A stretch of 26,959 nucleotides of DNA from a virus: the IMG/VR virus record IMGVR_UViG_3300037264_000998, positions 1 through 26,959 of that record, one strand, 5' to 3'. The notes under the pieces were generated by a model, which was given only the letters and a program-made list of their open reading frames with translations, ran no database searches and was not told the DNA's origin. The position numbers and the translations under genes were made by a program. Below, in pieces: positions 1-9,400 of the stretch (positions are counted from its first letter, which is position 1; every line of letters begins with the position of its first letter).

Positions 1-51
1 GGCATAATCCAGCCGGTGAAAAAAGCTTACCAATCGTATACTGAGGATTGA
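1..51 (+). CDS. C-terminal end of an upstream plus-strand gene (partial)
   Basis: Frame 1 is open from the window edge and ends at TGA 49-51, immediately followed by TAA 52-54. Only 16 codons are visible; the last residues read KKAYQSYTED. No function can be assigned. The frame runs into the ribosome binding site (GAGG, 43-46) of the next gene, which fits a tightly packed plus-strand structural operon. It could be chance, because 16 codons is little evidence. Confidence 0.45.
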   Translation, partial: GIIQPVKKAYQSYTED

Positions 52-54
52 TAA

Positions 55-3000
55 ATGGCCACAACCCTAGAAGAGATGGAGGCGGAACTTGCCGCCCCAG
101 CCGCTCCTAGACTCCTCAAGGTCAACGCAGCAGTAGAACAGAAGGCTAAACTGTCTGCTGGCCAAGCCATCAGATCCAATGCCGACCCTTCTACGGTATG
201 GCCTGACGAAGATGTAGACGCCCAGGCTCGCGCTATCACCGAGCACTACCAAACTGTAGAGATGCAGAAGAATGCGCAATTCGCATCTGACCATAAGGTG
301 CCCAAGGTTCTAGATGAGAACGCGCAGACCGGCATTGACATCACGCGCAACTTCGCTAACTTCATGTTCCACGATGAAATGGCTCTGCTCGGCGTGCAGT
401 GGTCTAAGGACAACTTTGAGCACAGTGCTGACATCGCCCGTGACTTCATAGCAGACCATCCTTGGCGCGCAGGTATGGCCGTAGCTGCATCCAGCGGTCC
501 TCTATTCGCCGGTGCTAAGCGCATCGCCCGAGTATTCAAAGGTGCCGACGCAGCTATAGATAGTGGCCGACTGCTTGAACGTGGTCTCATAGACAGCGTG
601 GCCGAGTTCGATCAACTGGCTCCCAGCGCGCAGAAGATTCTTAACGGCCAGGCTAACCGCATTGCAGACATAGCGGAGACTCAGGCGGCCATCAAGGACG
701 GCACCGCTACATTGTCTCAGCGGTTTAAAGCCTCGTTCCATTCCCAGTTCGGCAACGCCTATCTAGACGACCAGGCACTTGAGCGAATGTCCCCTTACAG
801 CACACTCAAAGAGTGGAGCAAGCGCACCGAGGATCTCGTAGCGGGTAAGACCGTCACGAATATGCTAGATATGGCGGACAAGGTTCCTACCAGTGAGGGC
901 ACCGCTATCCTACACGCCCTTAAGGACTCTACTCAGCTAACAGGTTTGAGCCAGGAATCTCAGGCTTTCGCGCTAGCATATGGCGCTGAAGCTCGCACCA
1001 TGCAGCGACAGCTTTTGGACGAAGGCTTCATCGATCAGGAGACTGCCGATAAGGTTGGCGATATTTGGTTCTCTACGTTGCGTCAGGACAGTCCTTTATT
1101 CGAGGAAGGTGCCACTACAGCCATACATTCGGTCATAAAACGCCGCAAGCTCGACCCAGAGAAAGCAGGCAGCCTACGAGTCATAAACATCCCTCGCACA
1201 GGCACAGCCCACCTCAAAGAGCGTGAACTCAACAGCATACAAGTAACCGGGCTCCTAAAGAGACAGCGAGCGGCCGAAGCTCTAGACATGGCTAAACCAG
1301 AACGGGCCATAGCTCTACTTAGGAACGCACCTGAAGAGGCCGAGGCTGTTAACTTAATCAGGGCTGGCAAACTACCCGAGGCCAAGACGCTTCTCGCGCG
1401 CGACGGCTTCATCGGCAGCAACCCTAAAGACCTAGTTGTCAAGAGCATGTTGCAGCAGAAACTTCTCTTCGAGAATTTCAAGACACTACGCGACGTTGCT
1501 CTTAACCCTAACCTGACAAAGACCTACGATGAAGTGCAGGCTATGAGTTCACAAACACGTAGGCACATGGTGAAGCTAGACAAGATGGAGAACGCAGCTA
1601 CGCTGCGGCGCATGGTAGCCAAGAAACAAGGCAAAGCCAGCGTCGAAAGTCTTGGCTACGTCCATGAGAGCTTGTTCGAGGCCCTCGCAGACGTAACGCA
1701 CGAGAGCACTATTAGCTCAGGCATCGGCTTACTTGAGGTTGGCACAGCCATTCTAAAGACCATGAAGACCTCCGCGAACCCTTTCACCCATGGACAGAAC
1801 ATCATCGGTGGGGGTGTCTTCTTGCACATGGCAGGATTCAACATCCTCAACCCGGAAAATAACAAGCTGCTTCGCCAGTCTTGGGTAGCAGCACGGGACT
1901 GGCAGAAGGCTCGTAAGAGTGGCTCCGCAGTCGCCGAAATTCGGGACCTAGGCATGCTAAAGTCCCGCGTCAAGGGCGGCAAAGATATTGATATCGCCGC
2001 TGAATTGCAGAATCCGCTACTATCAGGCGAGCACGGCATATTAGATATGTCTTCAATGGAAGCCTCAGAGGGGATTCCAATGCTAGGGAAGCTAGCCCAT
2101 CAGGCCGGTGACGAGCAAATACTAGTTAAGGGCCTCATAGCCATGACCCAAAAGGGTACGAAGTTCACTGGGATCGAGAAGGCGGCCGAGATTTACATGG
2201 CCGAGGACTCGTCTATGAAGCTAGCCTACTATCTCCATCTTCGACAGAGCGGTCTCAACCCTCTCGCATCGGCCAATGAAGTTGCCAAGCGTCTACCTAT
2301 GTACGGCACTGTCGGCGGCGCAATCAAGCGCGGTCGCAAAGTTCTCTTCCCATGGGCTAGCTTCCCGACTGAAGCCGTGCGCATCATGAAGAACAATATG
2401 ATCGATCACCCGTTTCGCACGGCGGCTTGGATGCACGCGCCCAACCTAGTGCAGACTGCTGCCGCTATGGGGCCACAGGCTTTTGGCGGGCAAGGTATGT
2501 CTTACGAAGAAGTAGAGGCTCGCAAGACTCAGAACCCGATGTATGCTCAGAAATTAACAGGCGTAGTGACTGGCTTCCGGGACAAGAACCAGGACGTTCG
2601 CACTATGCTAATGGACTTCCTACCACACAGCGCACTCTTGCCACCTACCATAGCTAAGACAGCCGACTGGCGTGAGAGCCTACCGCTGGGGTTGGGGAAT
2701 CCCGCACCGATCGTCACTGGATTCGTTGATGCTCTGATGGGCAAAGGATCGTTCGGGGAAGACATTGCTACCGACCCTAACAACCCGGCCTCTAAAATAT
2801 ACAGCATACTAACTAGTGTAGTCGGCCTACTAATGCCGCCCCTAGTGCAGAAGTATGTGTTCAATCCTTCATTGCCAAATCAGGTTTATCGCGGGCCAGT
2901 CGATGCCGGTATCTACAAGAACCCATCTACAGGTAAGACAGGTGACTTCTTGTACGACATGGTTCTCAACAACTTCGCCGTCAAGAACTACGCAGGCTCA

Positions 3001-3456
3001 GCCGCGACCGAGGTCGCAAACGAGCGGTTCGGTGGCCGAGAGATGCAGAACTACCGTGGCCGACTCGGCAAGGAGTTCAATGCTTGGGTAACTACAGGCA
3101 AGTGGGAAGACGCGGCCGAGACCCTGACAGACGTAGCACAATCTTTCCGGAACGAGACACCAGATAACCCAGGATTAGCGCATCAGAACTACATAGACTG
3201 GCTAAAGCTACACTCTCGGGAAGTGATGAAGCACCCGGCTCTCCGTGGTGTGTCGAAAGAGCAGTTCCTTACGCAGTTAGGCAAGGTTGGTGACTCTGCC
3301 GCGCCCGTAATCGATCAAGCCACTCAAGAATACAAGAACCTTCTCATCCAAGGCTATCGCGGGTTGGGTCGTTCCCGTAAAACAGACGGCAAGAACCCTC
3401 TAACTAGAGGCGGGGGTCGCGGCGGCGACAGGAGTAGTGGCAGGAGCGGTAGGTAA
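55..3456 (+). CDS. Very large probable virion / DNA-ejection protein (1133 aa)
   Basis: The protein has 1133 residues and no recognisable enzyme motif. The start ATG follows GAGG by 8 nt. Most of it is helical and rich in Ala, Lys, Glu and Gln, with moderately hydrophobic patches near residues 140-160, 580-600 and 915-937 and no N-terminal signal. Residues about 705-795 contain hydrophobic-aromatic and basic stretches (LFPWASFPTEAVR near 764-776) that recall domains found in large phage polyvalent or internal virion proteins (LPD38-type); this is pattern memory, not a search result. The last 25 residues are Arg/Gly/Ser-rich (GGGRGGDRSSGRSGR), an RGG-like basic tail that could bind DNA or RNA. 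Its size, isolation and opposite strand from the replication genes point to a late structural or ejected protein. Its stop overlaps the next start as TAATG. Confidence 0.7.
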   Translation: MATTLEEMEAELAAPAAPRLLKVNAAVEQKAKLSAGQAIRSNADPSTVWPDEDVDAQARAITEHYQTVEMQKNAQFASDHKVPKVLDENAQTGIDITRNFANFMFHDEMALLGVQWSKDNFEHSADIARDFIADHPWRAGMAVAASSGPLFAGAKRIARVFKGADAAIDSGRLLERGLIDSVAEFDQLAPSAQKILNGQANRIADIAETQAAIKDGTATLSQRFKASFHSQFGNAYLDDQALERMSPYSTLKEWSKRTEDLVAGKTVTNMLDMADKVPTSEGTAILHALKDSTQLTGLSQESQAFALAYGAEARTMQRQLLDEGFIDQETADKVGDIWFSTLRQDSPLFEEGATTAIHSVIKRRKLDPEKAGSLRVINIPRTGTAHLKERELNSIQVTGLLKRQRAAEALDMAKPERAIALLRNAPEEAEAVNLIRAGKLPEAKTLLARDGFIGSNPKDLVVKSMLQQKLLFENFKTLRDVALNPNLTKTYDEVQAMSSQTRRHMVKLDKMENAATLRRMVAKKQGKASVESLGYVHESLFEALADVTHESTISSGIGLLEVGTAILKTMKTSANPFTHGQNIIGGGVFLHMAGFNILNPENNKLLRQSWVAARDWQKARKSGSAVAEIRDLGMLKSRVKGGKDIDIAAELQNPLLSGEHGILDMSSMEASEGIPMLGKLAHQAGDEQILVKGLIAMTQKGTKFTGIEKAAEIYMAEDSSMKLAYYLHLRQSGLNPLASANEVAKRLPMYGTVGGAIKRGRKVLFPWASFPTEAVRIMKNNMIDHPFRTAAWMHAPNLVQTAAAMGPQAFGGQGMSYEEVEARKTQNPMYAQKLTGVVTGFRDKNQDVRTMLMDFLPHSALLPPTIAKTADWRESLPLGLGNPAPIVTGFVDALMGKGSFGEDIATDPNNPASKIYSILTSVVGLLMPPLVQKYVFNPSLPNQVYRGPVDAGIYKNPSTGKTGDFLYDMVLNNFAVKNYAGSAATEVANERFGGREMQNYRGRLGKEFNAWVTTGKWEDAAETLTDVAQSFRNETPDNPGLAHQNYIDWLKLHSREVMKHPALRGVSKEQFLTQLGKVGDSAAPVIDQATQEYKNLLIQGYRGLGRSRKTDGKNPLTRGGGRGGDRSSGRSGR

Positions 3457-3752
3457 TGACTAAGAAACAGTTTGCATTAATCTTTGTAGTATGGGCGATA
3501 TTAATGTCGCTTTTATTCTGCACGCCTGCACGAGCGGCAAATATAGGGCTAGTCATGGGTGGAGGGATAACCTGTGAAGGCTCCCTCAAAGACTTGGCAG
3601 CCACAACTATCAGGCTTGAGCAGCTTAAGACTCTGGTTAACATCAACCAGAATCCGCACGCGGCGGTACCATTAGATGCAGAACTCACGGCCTTGATGAT
3701 CTTAAGAGAAAAGATCCGAATGTGGCGAGAAGAGAACTGCCGCGACGCTTAA
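3456..3752 (+). CDS. Small exported protein with signal peptide (98 aa), unknown function
   Basis: The start ATG shares one base with the stop of the large virion gene (TAATG), so translation is probably coupled. The N-terminus is a classic signal peptide: MTKK, a hydrophobic core at about residues 6-22, then TPARA followed by A, a good signal peptidase I site after residue 27. The mature part (about 70 residues) starts with a Gly-rich stretch and becomes helical and charged, with two Cys (about 40 and 95) that could form a disulfide in an oxidising compartment. No lipobox is seen. Position at the end of a late operon would fit a lysis accessory (spanin-like) or other periplasmic factor, but nothing proves this. 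It ends tail to tail with the minus-strand block, sharing TTAA. Confidence 0.75.
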   Translation: MTKKQFALIFVVWAILMSLLFCTPARAANIGLVMGGGITCEGSLKDLAATTIRLEQLKTLVNINQNPHAAVPLDAELTALMILREKIRMWREENCRDA

Positions 3753-3913
3753 TCGTCCTCGTCAATAGCCTCATCGTCCTCGTCATCGTCCACAATTATA
3801 GGCTCGTCGAGATCGTCGGAAGGCGGCCTCGCAACCTTCCTGTAGGCGTCCTGTCTACAATTCACGCAGGTTAGGCCGTATTCCGTCCAAGTTCCACAAC
3901 GACACCTGAGCAT
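3749..3913 (-). CDS. 54-aa zinc-ribbon-like protein with acidic tail
   Basis: A 54-codon frame begins with ATG at 3913, preceded by GGAG 8 nt upstream, and stops with TAA at 3751-3749. The N-terminal third has two cysteine pairs, C4-x-C6 and C16-x2-C19 (LRCRCG and TCVNC), the spacing of a small zinc ribbon. The last 22 residues are almost entirely Asp and Glu, a strongly acidic tail. The start overlaps the stop of the preceding 30-residue ORF as TAATG. It is the last gene of the minus-strand block. The metal-binding inference rests on spacing alone, and function is unknown; an acidic tail can mimic DNA or contact basic partners. Confidence 0.65.
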   Translation of the reverse strand: MLRCRCGTWTEYGLTCVNCRQDAYRKVARPPSDDLDEPIIVDDDEDDEAIDEDD

Positions 3914-4005
3914 TACGGTAGCTCCACGTAGGCAGCCGCTCTACTGAGGAAGCACGGGTTGCTCTTATATCTGTCTGTGCTTCCGCACTTCTTACATGGC
4001 ATCAT
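3913..4005 (-). CDS. 30-aa cysteine-containing mini-ORF between glycosyltransferase and zinc-ribbon gene
   Basis: The frame opens with two consecutive ATGs (4005 and 4002) inside the 3' end of the glycosyltransferase gene and ends with TAA overlapping the ATG of the 54-aa gene. It begins MMPCKKCGSTDRYKSNPC, a CxxCG...RYKS...C pattern like the first half of zinc ribbons seen at the N-termini of phage endonucleases and small phage proteins; the expected fourth cysteine is missing. No clear ribosome binding site precedes it, so expression would depend on translational coupling. It could be a genuine mini-protein, a leader coupling translation of the 54-aa gene, or the remnant of a larger zinc-ribbon gene. 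Confidence 0.45.
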   Translation of the reverse strand: MMPCKKCGSTDRYKSNPCFLSRAAAYVELP

Positions 4006-4726
4006 GGATTAGTTTTAACGACGGGTTCACGGCGAAATCCTCATATTTATTGAGGAGAATGGGAAGCTCTTTGATTACATCAAGAGGAGCTAGTTCGCCT
4101 CGGTGGTAGGTTGCTTGCTTACGTCGTTCAATCCTTTTAGGGACTTCGTGGTCTTTAGGCGAACGGTGGGTATTGTGAAAGTGGTAGCAGGTAGCGTCTG
4201 TGATTGTGAATTCACGGCTTGCCTTTTGTGTAAAGACTGGATCTTCACCCGGGTGGGTGCCTGTCCAGTACATGTTGCGATGATAGACCCTGTGATGGGA
4301 CAGCCATTCATTCTCGCCATAGGCTTCTGTTAAACCTTCCACAACTTCAATGCGATTGACTACTCCATACGGGACTGTACTATTCCGGCCCTGCGTTGAC
4401 TTCACAATGTTGCGCAGACCCTCTGGCTTGTACACCTCATCGGCGTCTACGATGAAGTACCACTCTGCCTCCGCTTCTGCTATCATAGAGTTGCGGAACG
4501 TGCCTTGCACTACGGGCGGCACGAAAGGTAGCTGACGCACGAAGAAGTCCGCCCGTTTCTTTTCCTTCTGGACAAACCAATCGATGATATCCCGGGTTCG
4601 ATCTGTGCTGCCGACATCATAGATTACGTATCGCCCAAAGTGCCCAGCCAAGCACTCAAGCGTATATGGCAACCAAAATTCATCGTTCATGGTCAATATA
4701 ACTGGGACCATGTTATATAGTTGCAT
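3992..4726 (-). CDS. GT-A fold (family 2-like) glycosyltransferase, 244 aa
   Basis: A cytosolic enzyme predicted to move a sugar from a nucleotide-sugar donor. Numbering from the chosen start: the protein opens directly with the first Rossmann strand (VPVILTMNDE, about 6-15); DVGSTD at 37-42 corresponds to the nucleotide-binding Asp motif; VDADEV around 93-98 holds the DxD metal/donor motif. A His-rich segment (CYHFHNTHR, about 180-188) lies in the acceptor half. The first in-frame ATG is at 4750, but it lies well inside the upstream gene; the ATG at 4726 has GAGG 6 nt upstream and is preferred. It overlaps the upstream stop by 14 nt and the 30-aa ORF by 14 nt. It is the last of four consecutive glycosyltransferase genes. 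Donor and acceptor are unknown. Confidence 0.82.
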   Translation of the reverse strand: MQLYNMVPVILTMNDEFWLPYTLECLAGHFGRYVIYDVGSTDRTRDIIDWFVQKEKKRADFFVRQLPFVPPVVQGTFRNSMIAEAEAEWYFIVDADEVYKPEGLRNIVKSTQGRNSTVPYGVVNRIEVVEGLTEAYGENEWLSHHRVYHRNMYWTGTHPGEDPVFTQKASREFTITDATCYHFHNTHRSPKDHEVPKRIERRKQATYHRGELAPLDVIKELPILLNKYEDFAVNPSLKLIHDAM

Positions 4727-5660
4727 TAAACACCTCAAGCATCTGCTCAACCCGGTGCTTGATTAAGTGCTTCTCTAGCACTAGTTCGCGAGCACAGTTG
4801 GCCATAGCGATGCACCAACCTGGATGGGTCCTGGCGAATTCCATTGAGTGTTCTAGCCCCCCATACGTATACGCCTCGTAGGCCAAGAAGTGTTCCTCAC
4901 GCTCAAATAGCCGTTCCATGCCACTCCTGGGGTCCACATCTGTAATCAGAGGTCGGCCTACAGCCATAGACTCAAGTACTCGTAGGTTTGGCGCGTCGTG
5001 TTTCTGTCCGTGGTTGAATAGGGTACGACAATTGTTCATGGCTTCACATGTCTTAGGCCACTTATGTTTGCCGGGTCCACCGCCTATCTGTCGAACGTCG
5101 TAGGTCCAGCCACGCTTCCTGCAAATTTCAATCATAGGGTCGCTGCGTTCCAGCCCTGTTTTAGACCCAAAGAACCCGAAGTCAAACTCAGGCTCACCTA
5201 TCACAGTAGGGTAAAAGAAAGATGTGTCCGTGGCGTTAGGACACCAGTGCGCGGAAGAGTGTCCGGCGAACAGCTCTCGCTTATCCCAGACAGCAAAGAA
5301 CACATGGTCATAGTACCCAGCAATGTTCTTGTGGAGGTCAGGTTGGCCGTGTGAGTCTACGAACCATACTGCCTTTAGTATGTTCATGTCCGTCCGCTCT
5401 ACTTGACGACCGAATCCCAAGTTGCCTTTGTTGTCGCGTCCGTTGTCCAACTCCATGTAGAGATCGAAGTCTTTAGGGTTCCATTGAACCTCGCGCTCGT
5501 ATACGTTGGTAGTCTCGTGACCCAAGGAGACGAGCGCTCGATCGACAGATCGTGCATAGGACTCCACAGCCACGAGCGGATAACGGCCAGCCTGCGCTGC
5601 GCTCATGAGTTCGTCGAGGAAAGGGTACCGGTCTACTCTATAACTAAGTGCTATTTTCAA
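4713..5660 (-). CDS. GT-B fold glycosyltransferase, CgeB / family 4-like, 315 aa, TTG start
   Basis: The C-terminal half carries the GT4-type donor-binding signature NLRVLESMAVGRPLITD at about residues 225-241, where the Glu contacts the nucleotide sugar. FDFGFFGSKTG (about 159-169) begins the second Rossmann domain. The arrangement resembles CgeB-type glycosyltransferases common in phages and spore-formers. The N-terminal strand (KIALSYRVD) immediately follows the start, which is TTG at 5660, overlapping the preceding stop as TTGA; the first internal ATG (residue 19) would delete that strand, so TTG is preferred although no strong ribosome binding site is present. Together with its neighbours it probably builds or attaches a glycan; the acceptor is unknown. 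Confidence 0.8.
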   Translation of the reverse strand: MKIALSYRVDRYPFLDELMSAAQAGRYPLVAVESYARSVDRALVSLGHETTNVYEREVQWNPKDFDLYMELDNGRDNKGNLGFGRQVERTDMNILKAVWFVDSHGQPDLHKNIAGYYDHVFFAVWDKRELFAGHSSAHWCPNATDTSFFYPTVIGEPEFDFGFFGSKTGLERSDPMIEICRKRGWTYDVRQIGGGPGKHKWPKTCEAMNNCRTLFNHGQKHDAPNLRVLESMAVGRPLITDVDPRSGMERLFEREEHFLAYEAYTYGGLEHSMEFARTHPGWCIAMANCARELVLEKHLIKHRVEQMLEVFNATI

Positions 5661-6415
5661 GGTAGGAACGGCTCTATGTAAAGCCGGGGGGCGGCCTCAT
5701 TGAGAATCTTCCGTATATTGTGGTTCGTCTTTACTTGCTCTTGGATTACAGCCTGGTCTTCGTTCCACCGGCCACCAATCGTGTCCCCTACTTGTTTGAA
5801 CTTGTTAGCCGCTTCTTGTATGTCTACCCACTTATTAGGATGCTGCACAAGATGGGAGGCGATAACCCTGTCGCTCCATTGCCCATGTGCATGACCAACG
5901 CCGACGAAGTCCGGATGGAACGCCCCTACTTTTCGTATAACCATGTTAGAGATAAAGGTAAAATCCCCGCGAGGGCTCGGTCCATAGATAGGTGTCATAT
6001 TCAAATTGGCGACACACCAAGTCGTAAAATCAGGTACAACTTCTTCGATGAACTTGTCTTGCACTCTGCAAAAGTGGTGGGTATTCGTATGTAAACAAAA
6101 TTCCCGATACATCTCAAACCAACCGCTTTCAGTAGGTATAAGGTCGTCTTCGAGGATTGTTATGAAGTCATAATTGCGTAACGCGAATATAGCGCGATTC
6201 TTATTAGCGCCTACACCTTTATTCGTACCTCGAATTAAAGTTACATCTGGAAATTGTTCCACCACTTTAAATGTGCTATCTGTGCTTCCATCGTCACACA
6301 CCACTACACGAGCACCATCAGGCTTCGTATCGAACACGGCCGTGAGCGACTCCTTGAGTCCCTCACTACGGTTGTAAGTCGCAATGGCAATACCTTCGCT
6401 AAAGTTTGAAAACAT
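5657..6415 (-). CDS. Family 2 glycosyltransferase, 252 aa
   Basis: A GT-A fold enzyme. Residues 8-14 (GIAIATYNR) form the first strand, DDGSTD at 41-46 is the nucleotide-binding motif, and an EDD triad at 89-91 (TILEDDL) fills the place of the DxD metal-binding motif. N-K-G-V-G-A-N-K-N-R (65-74) is the usual helix lining the donor pocket. The C-terminal 80 residues are less conserved and likely bind acceptor. The start ATG lies 17 nt inside the upstream three-domain glycosyltransferase gene, with GAGG 9 nt upstream. There are no membrane segments, so this is a soluble transferase rather than a polyprenyl-linked one. Confidence 0.85.
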   Translation of the reverse strand: MFSNFSEGIAIATYNRSEGLKESLTAVFDTKPDGARVVVCDDGSTDSTFKVVEQFPDVTLIRGTNKGVGANKNRAIFALRNYDFITILEDDLIPTESGWFEMYREFCLHTNTHHFCRVQDKFIEEVVPDFTTWCVANLNMTPIYGPSPRGDFTFISNMVIRKVGAFHPDFVGVGHAHGQWSDRVIASHLVQHPNKWVDIQEAANKFKQVGDTIGGRWNEDQAVIQEQVKTNHNIRKILNEAAPRLYIEPFLP

Positions 6416-9400
6416 TAGCTATTACCTCTTCAAGTTTTTCAATCATATCGGTCGGGTCTGACATAGCCCTAGCCGCCTGAAACCCTGCCTGTGCAATAGA
6501 ACGTCTCAGTTCCTGGTCCAGGGCTAGGCTATTGACATGATTGGCTAGGGCGTTCAAGTCCCCGATCGGAGCCACCAAAGCGTTGACACCGTCAACTACA
6601 TACTCTGCCTTGGTGTCCGTCAGGACACAAGCTGCTAAGCCGGTCATGGCTTCGAGTGCCATGCGCCCAAGCCCTTCGCCGTGGGAGCAGCCCAACCAAA
6701 TGTCCGTCTTGAACAGCAACTCAGCCATCTCGTCTCGTGAAGGATGATAAATGTACTCCATGCCTGGTATCTGGATCTTCACGTCGGCGGCGGGTATCTC
6801 GCCGACACCGTACAATTTTACCTTGTCGCCGTGAGCTTTCTTGAGTGCAGCGAAGATGTGTCCGGCATCCTGCGCACCCTTGCTCGGGTGTCCGTGGATC
6901 AGTGTTGTGACTACGAGAGGATCTAGAGCGTTAAGTGTCCGAATCTTCTTGCGTTTCGGGTTGCGACGCATAGACTCAAAGTTATAGTGTGACCAACCAA
7001 TGCGGGTCGCTGGCACAGGCTTGAAGTTCCAATCTGGCTCAGGGTTCATGCACACGTCAGCCAACCATTGAGTGCTCGTTACTATCGCGTCCCACGGACA
7101 GTTAAGACCGATCTCCTCAAGTTCCTTGAAGCGCGGGTTGTGGCTCAGTTTCAACATGATGGTCTTCTTAGCCTGAGGGCACAGCCTAGAGAAGCTAGCG
7201 TTGAGCGGGTTGTCAGAGTTCGTGATAAGCAAATCGCACGCCGGTATCCTGGTAGGGTCTTGTTCCAACAACACGATAGGTAGGTCCGTGAACTTGACTA
7301 CCTCGGGGTTTAGGTCCGAGTAGACAGTCGCTACAGTAACGTCGTGGCCTTTCTTAGCCAGGCCGTTCGCCAGGGTAAGGATGGTAGTAGGTCCGCCGTG
7401 CTTACGAAGATGAGGAGTAACTACCACGATCTTCTTGCGATCTACATTTGGACTAAAGTTCGTCTGCAACACGTCGATGAACCGGTCAACGCTTATTTTC
7501 CTATCGTGCGCGTCAATAGTAGCAACTTTGCTCTGATGCTTCGCGAGTTTAGCCATGGCTCCTTCCGTGAAGAGAATTCGGTAAGCTAGTTCGGCTAGTT
7601 TCTGGGGTCTGACATCGTTATGGACAATGACATCCGACTCTATGTAACCCTTCGGTAGGTATTCGCGGATGCCTCGGTTGTCCCAGCCTATAACAGGCAC
7701 GCCACACGAAATAGCTTCCAGCGCTGGCATACCGTATGAGTGGTTCAATGCGGGGTCTACGAACAAGTCCACCTCAGAAGTGAGCAAACGCGCTACACGA
7801 GTTCTAGGTAGATTGCCTTGACACAATATGTCGCTAGCTCCCTGTACCGCCGTAGCGTGTAGCGCTAAGATGCGAAGCTCTTTATGATTCCTCTTCGCCA
7901 ACCCGCCCAGCGCTTGGGCGAAAAGGACACCTCGCTCGGCCCCTTTGAAAGGATACTGCCCATTTATAGAGACCATTACAGTAGGTCTATCGTCTCCTAG
8001 TTCCCTGCCGGTAGGGTAGAAAATATCCCTGTCAACACCGGGGTTGATGGTGTCAATAACATCACCGGTAAAGCCAGGCAGTTCTTCAAGTTCTTTAGTG
8101 ATCCAAGAAGAACTACTAATGATCTTATGGATATGTGAGAAGTTAGTCTCAAACTTCTTAGATTCCTCGGCGTCGGTGACCAGTGCCGGTTCGTATGATT
8201 GTACGTGGAGCACGGGAGTTAACTTGGGGTTGTTCGCACACAGAGCAGCTACATGGGGAGCTAGCTCAGATGTAGCTGCAATAACGACGCCGTGTTCAAA
8301 GACCGTTCTTGAAAAATTTAGAAGAAAAGTTTCCACGGAAGCAAATATAATAGGAGCAGTTCTTAACTCGCCTATAGCTTCCCCTATTTGTTTATTCTCT
8401 CGCTGAATTTGCACTACTCTAGCGTCGCCGCCTATGACGTTGATCCTATTGACTATATCGGCAATGTAGTGCATTCCACCACAGGCTTCTGTACTGTGGG
8501 TGACAAAGCAAACAGATGGGCGAAGGGCCTTAGCAGTGGTCTCTTTGAGTTCGTCGGCGGTGTGGCTCTTTCGGATATGGTCGATAGCTTTAGTGCCGAT
8601 GGTCTTGTTCCAGAGTCCCCAACTCGGCCACGTCTGACGGAATCGGCCACTCGCCAGCTTGCGAAAGTTAAGGTGTTGCTCCTCCCCGAGGGTAGCATAG
8701 CTAGCACCCCTTTGGTGGAAGACGTAGGTGTCGTCGGCTAGGACTGCGCGAAAGCGGTCGTAGGTCTTACCGTCCGTCCACGTAATAGCGCGCATCCAGA
8801 AATCGGTCTCCTCTCCGAAGTTTTTATACGCCTCATCTAGGTAACCGACTTGCTTTATTAGGGAGTTGGCGAACAGGAAGCAGAACCCGGTAGGCATAAT
8901 CTCAGGGTAACGCCGAGCGGCGGTCTTTTCGAGCACCTCGTTCATGGCTTGAAACGAGTATCCTGGGTTCATGCTAACGTTTATGACAGCGGTATTGTTT
9001 GTGACAGGGTTAACGATCTTGTTGCGCGGGTTGGCGTTTAGGGCGACGATCATCTTTGTTAGCCAGTATGGAGTAACAATGACATCTGAATTTAGGTAGC
9101 AAGTATATTTGCTATGCTCCTCGTAGGACTTGACACCGCGATTGACCGTAGCGGAGAAGCCACGGTTCTTTTTGTTGGTCAACAGAGTAATCTTTTTGGG
9201 GTGTTTAGCTGCTATCCTCTCAAGCGCAAGGTTAACATGCTTGTCGCTAGCGTCGTCCACGATGGTAAGGTGATAGGGCCAATGAGTTTCCCGAAGAACC
9301 GAGTCCACACATTCTTTGACTAGGTGTAGGGAGTTATAGACAGGCAATACTATGTTGACTGTCTCAGTTGGACCGATAGTGTCAGCGAAATTTTTCAGGT

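Noticed and set aside
1083-1481. 132-codon minus-strand open frame inside the large virion gene
   Set aside because: Arg/Ser/Leu-rich with no motif or ribosome site; the plus-strand frame is continuous across it.
3699-3717. GATCTT...AAGATC inverted repeat near the convergent gene ends
   Set aside because: Six-bp stem without GC-rich base or T-run, inside the 98-aa gene; not convincing as a terminator.
4590-4605. GGTTCGA string resembling a tRNA T-loop
   Set aside because: No acceptor or anticodon stems can be paired around it and it lies in a glycosyltransferase gene.
5720-6094. 124-codon plus-strand open frame
   Set aside because: Antisense to the family 2 glycosyltransferase with clear DDGSTD and EDD motifs.
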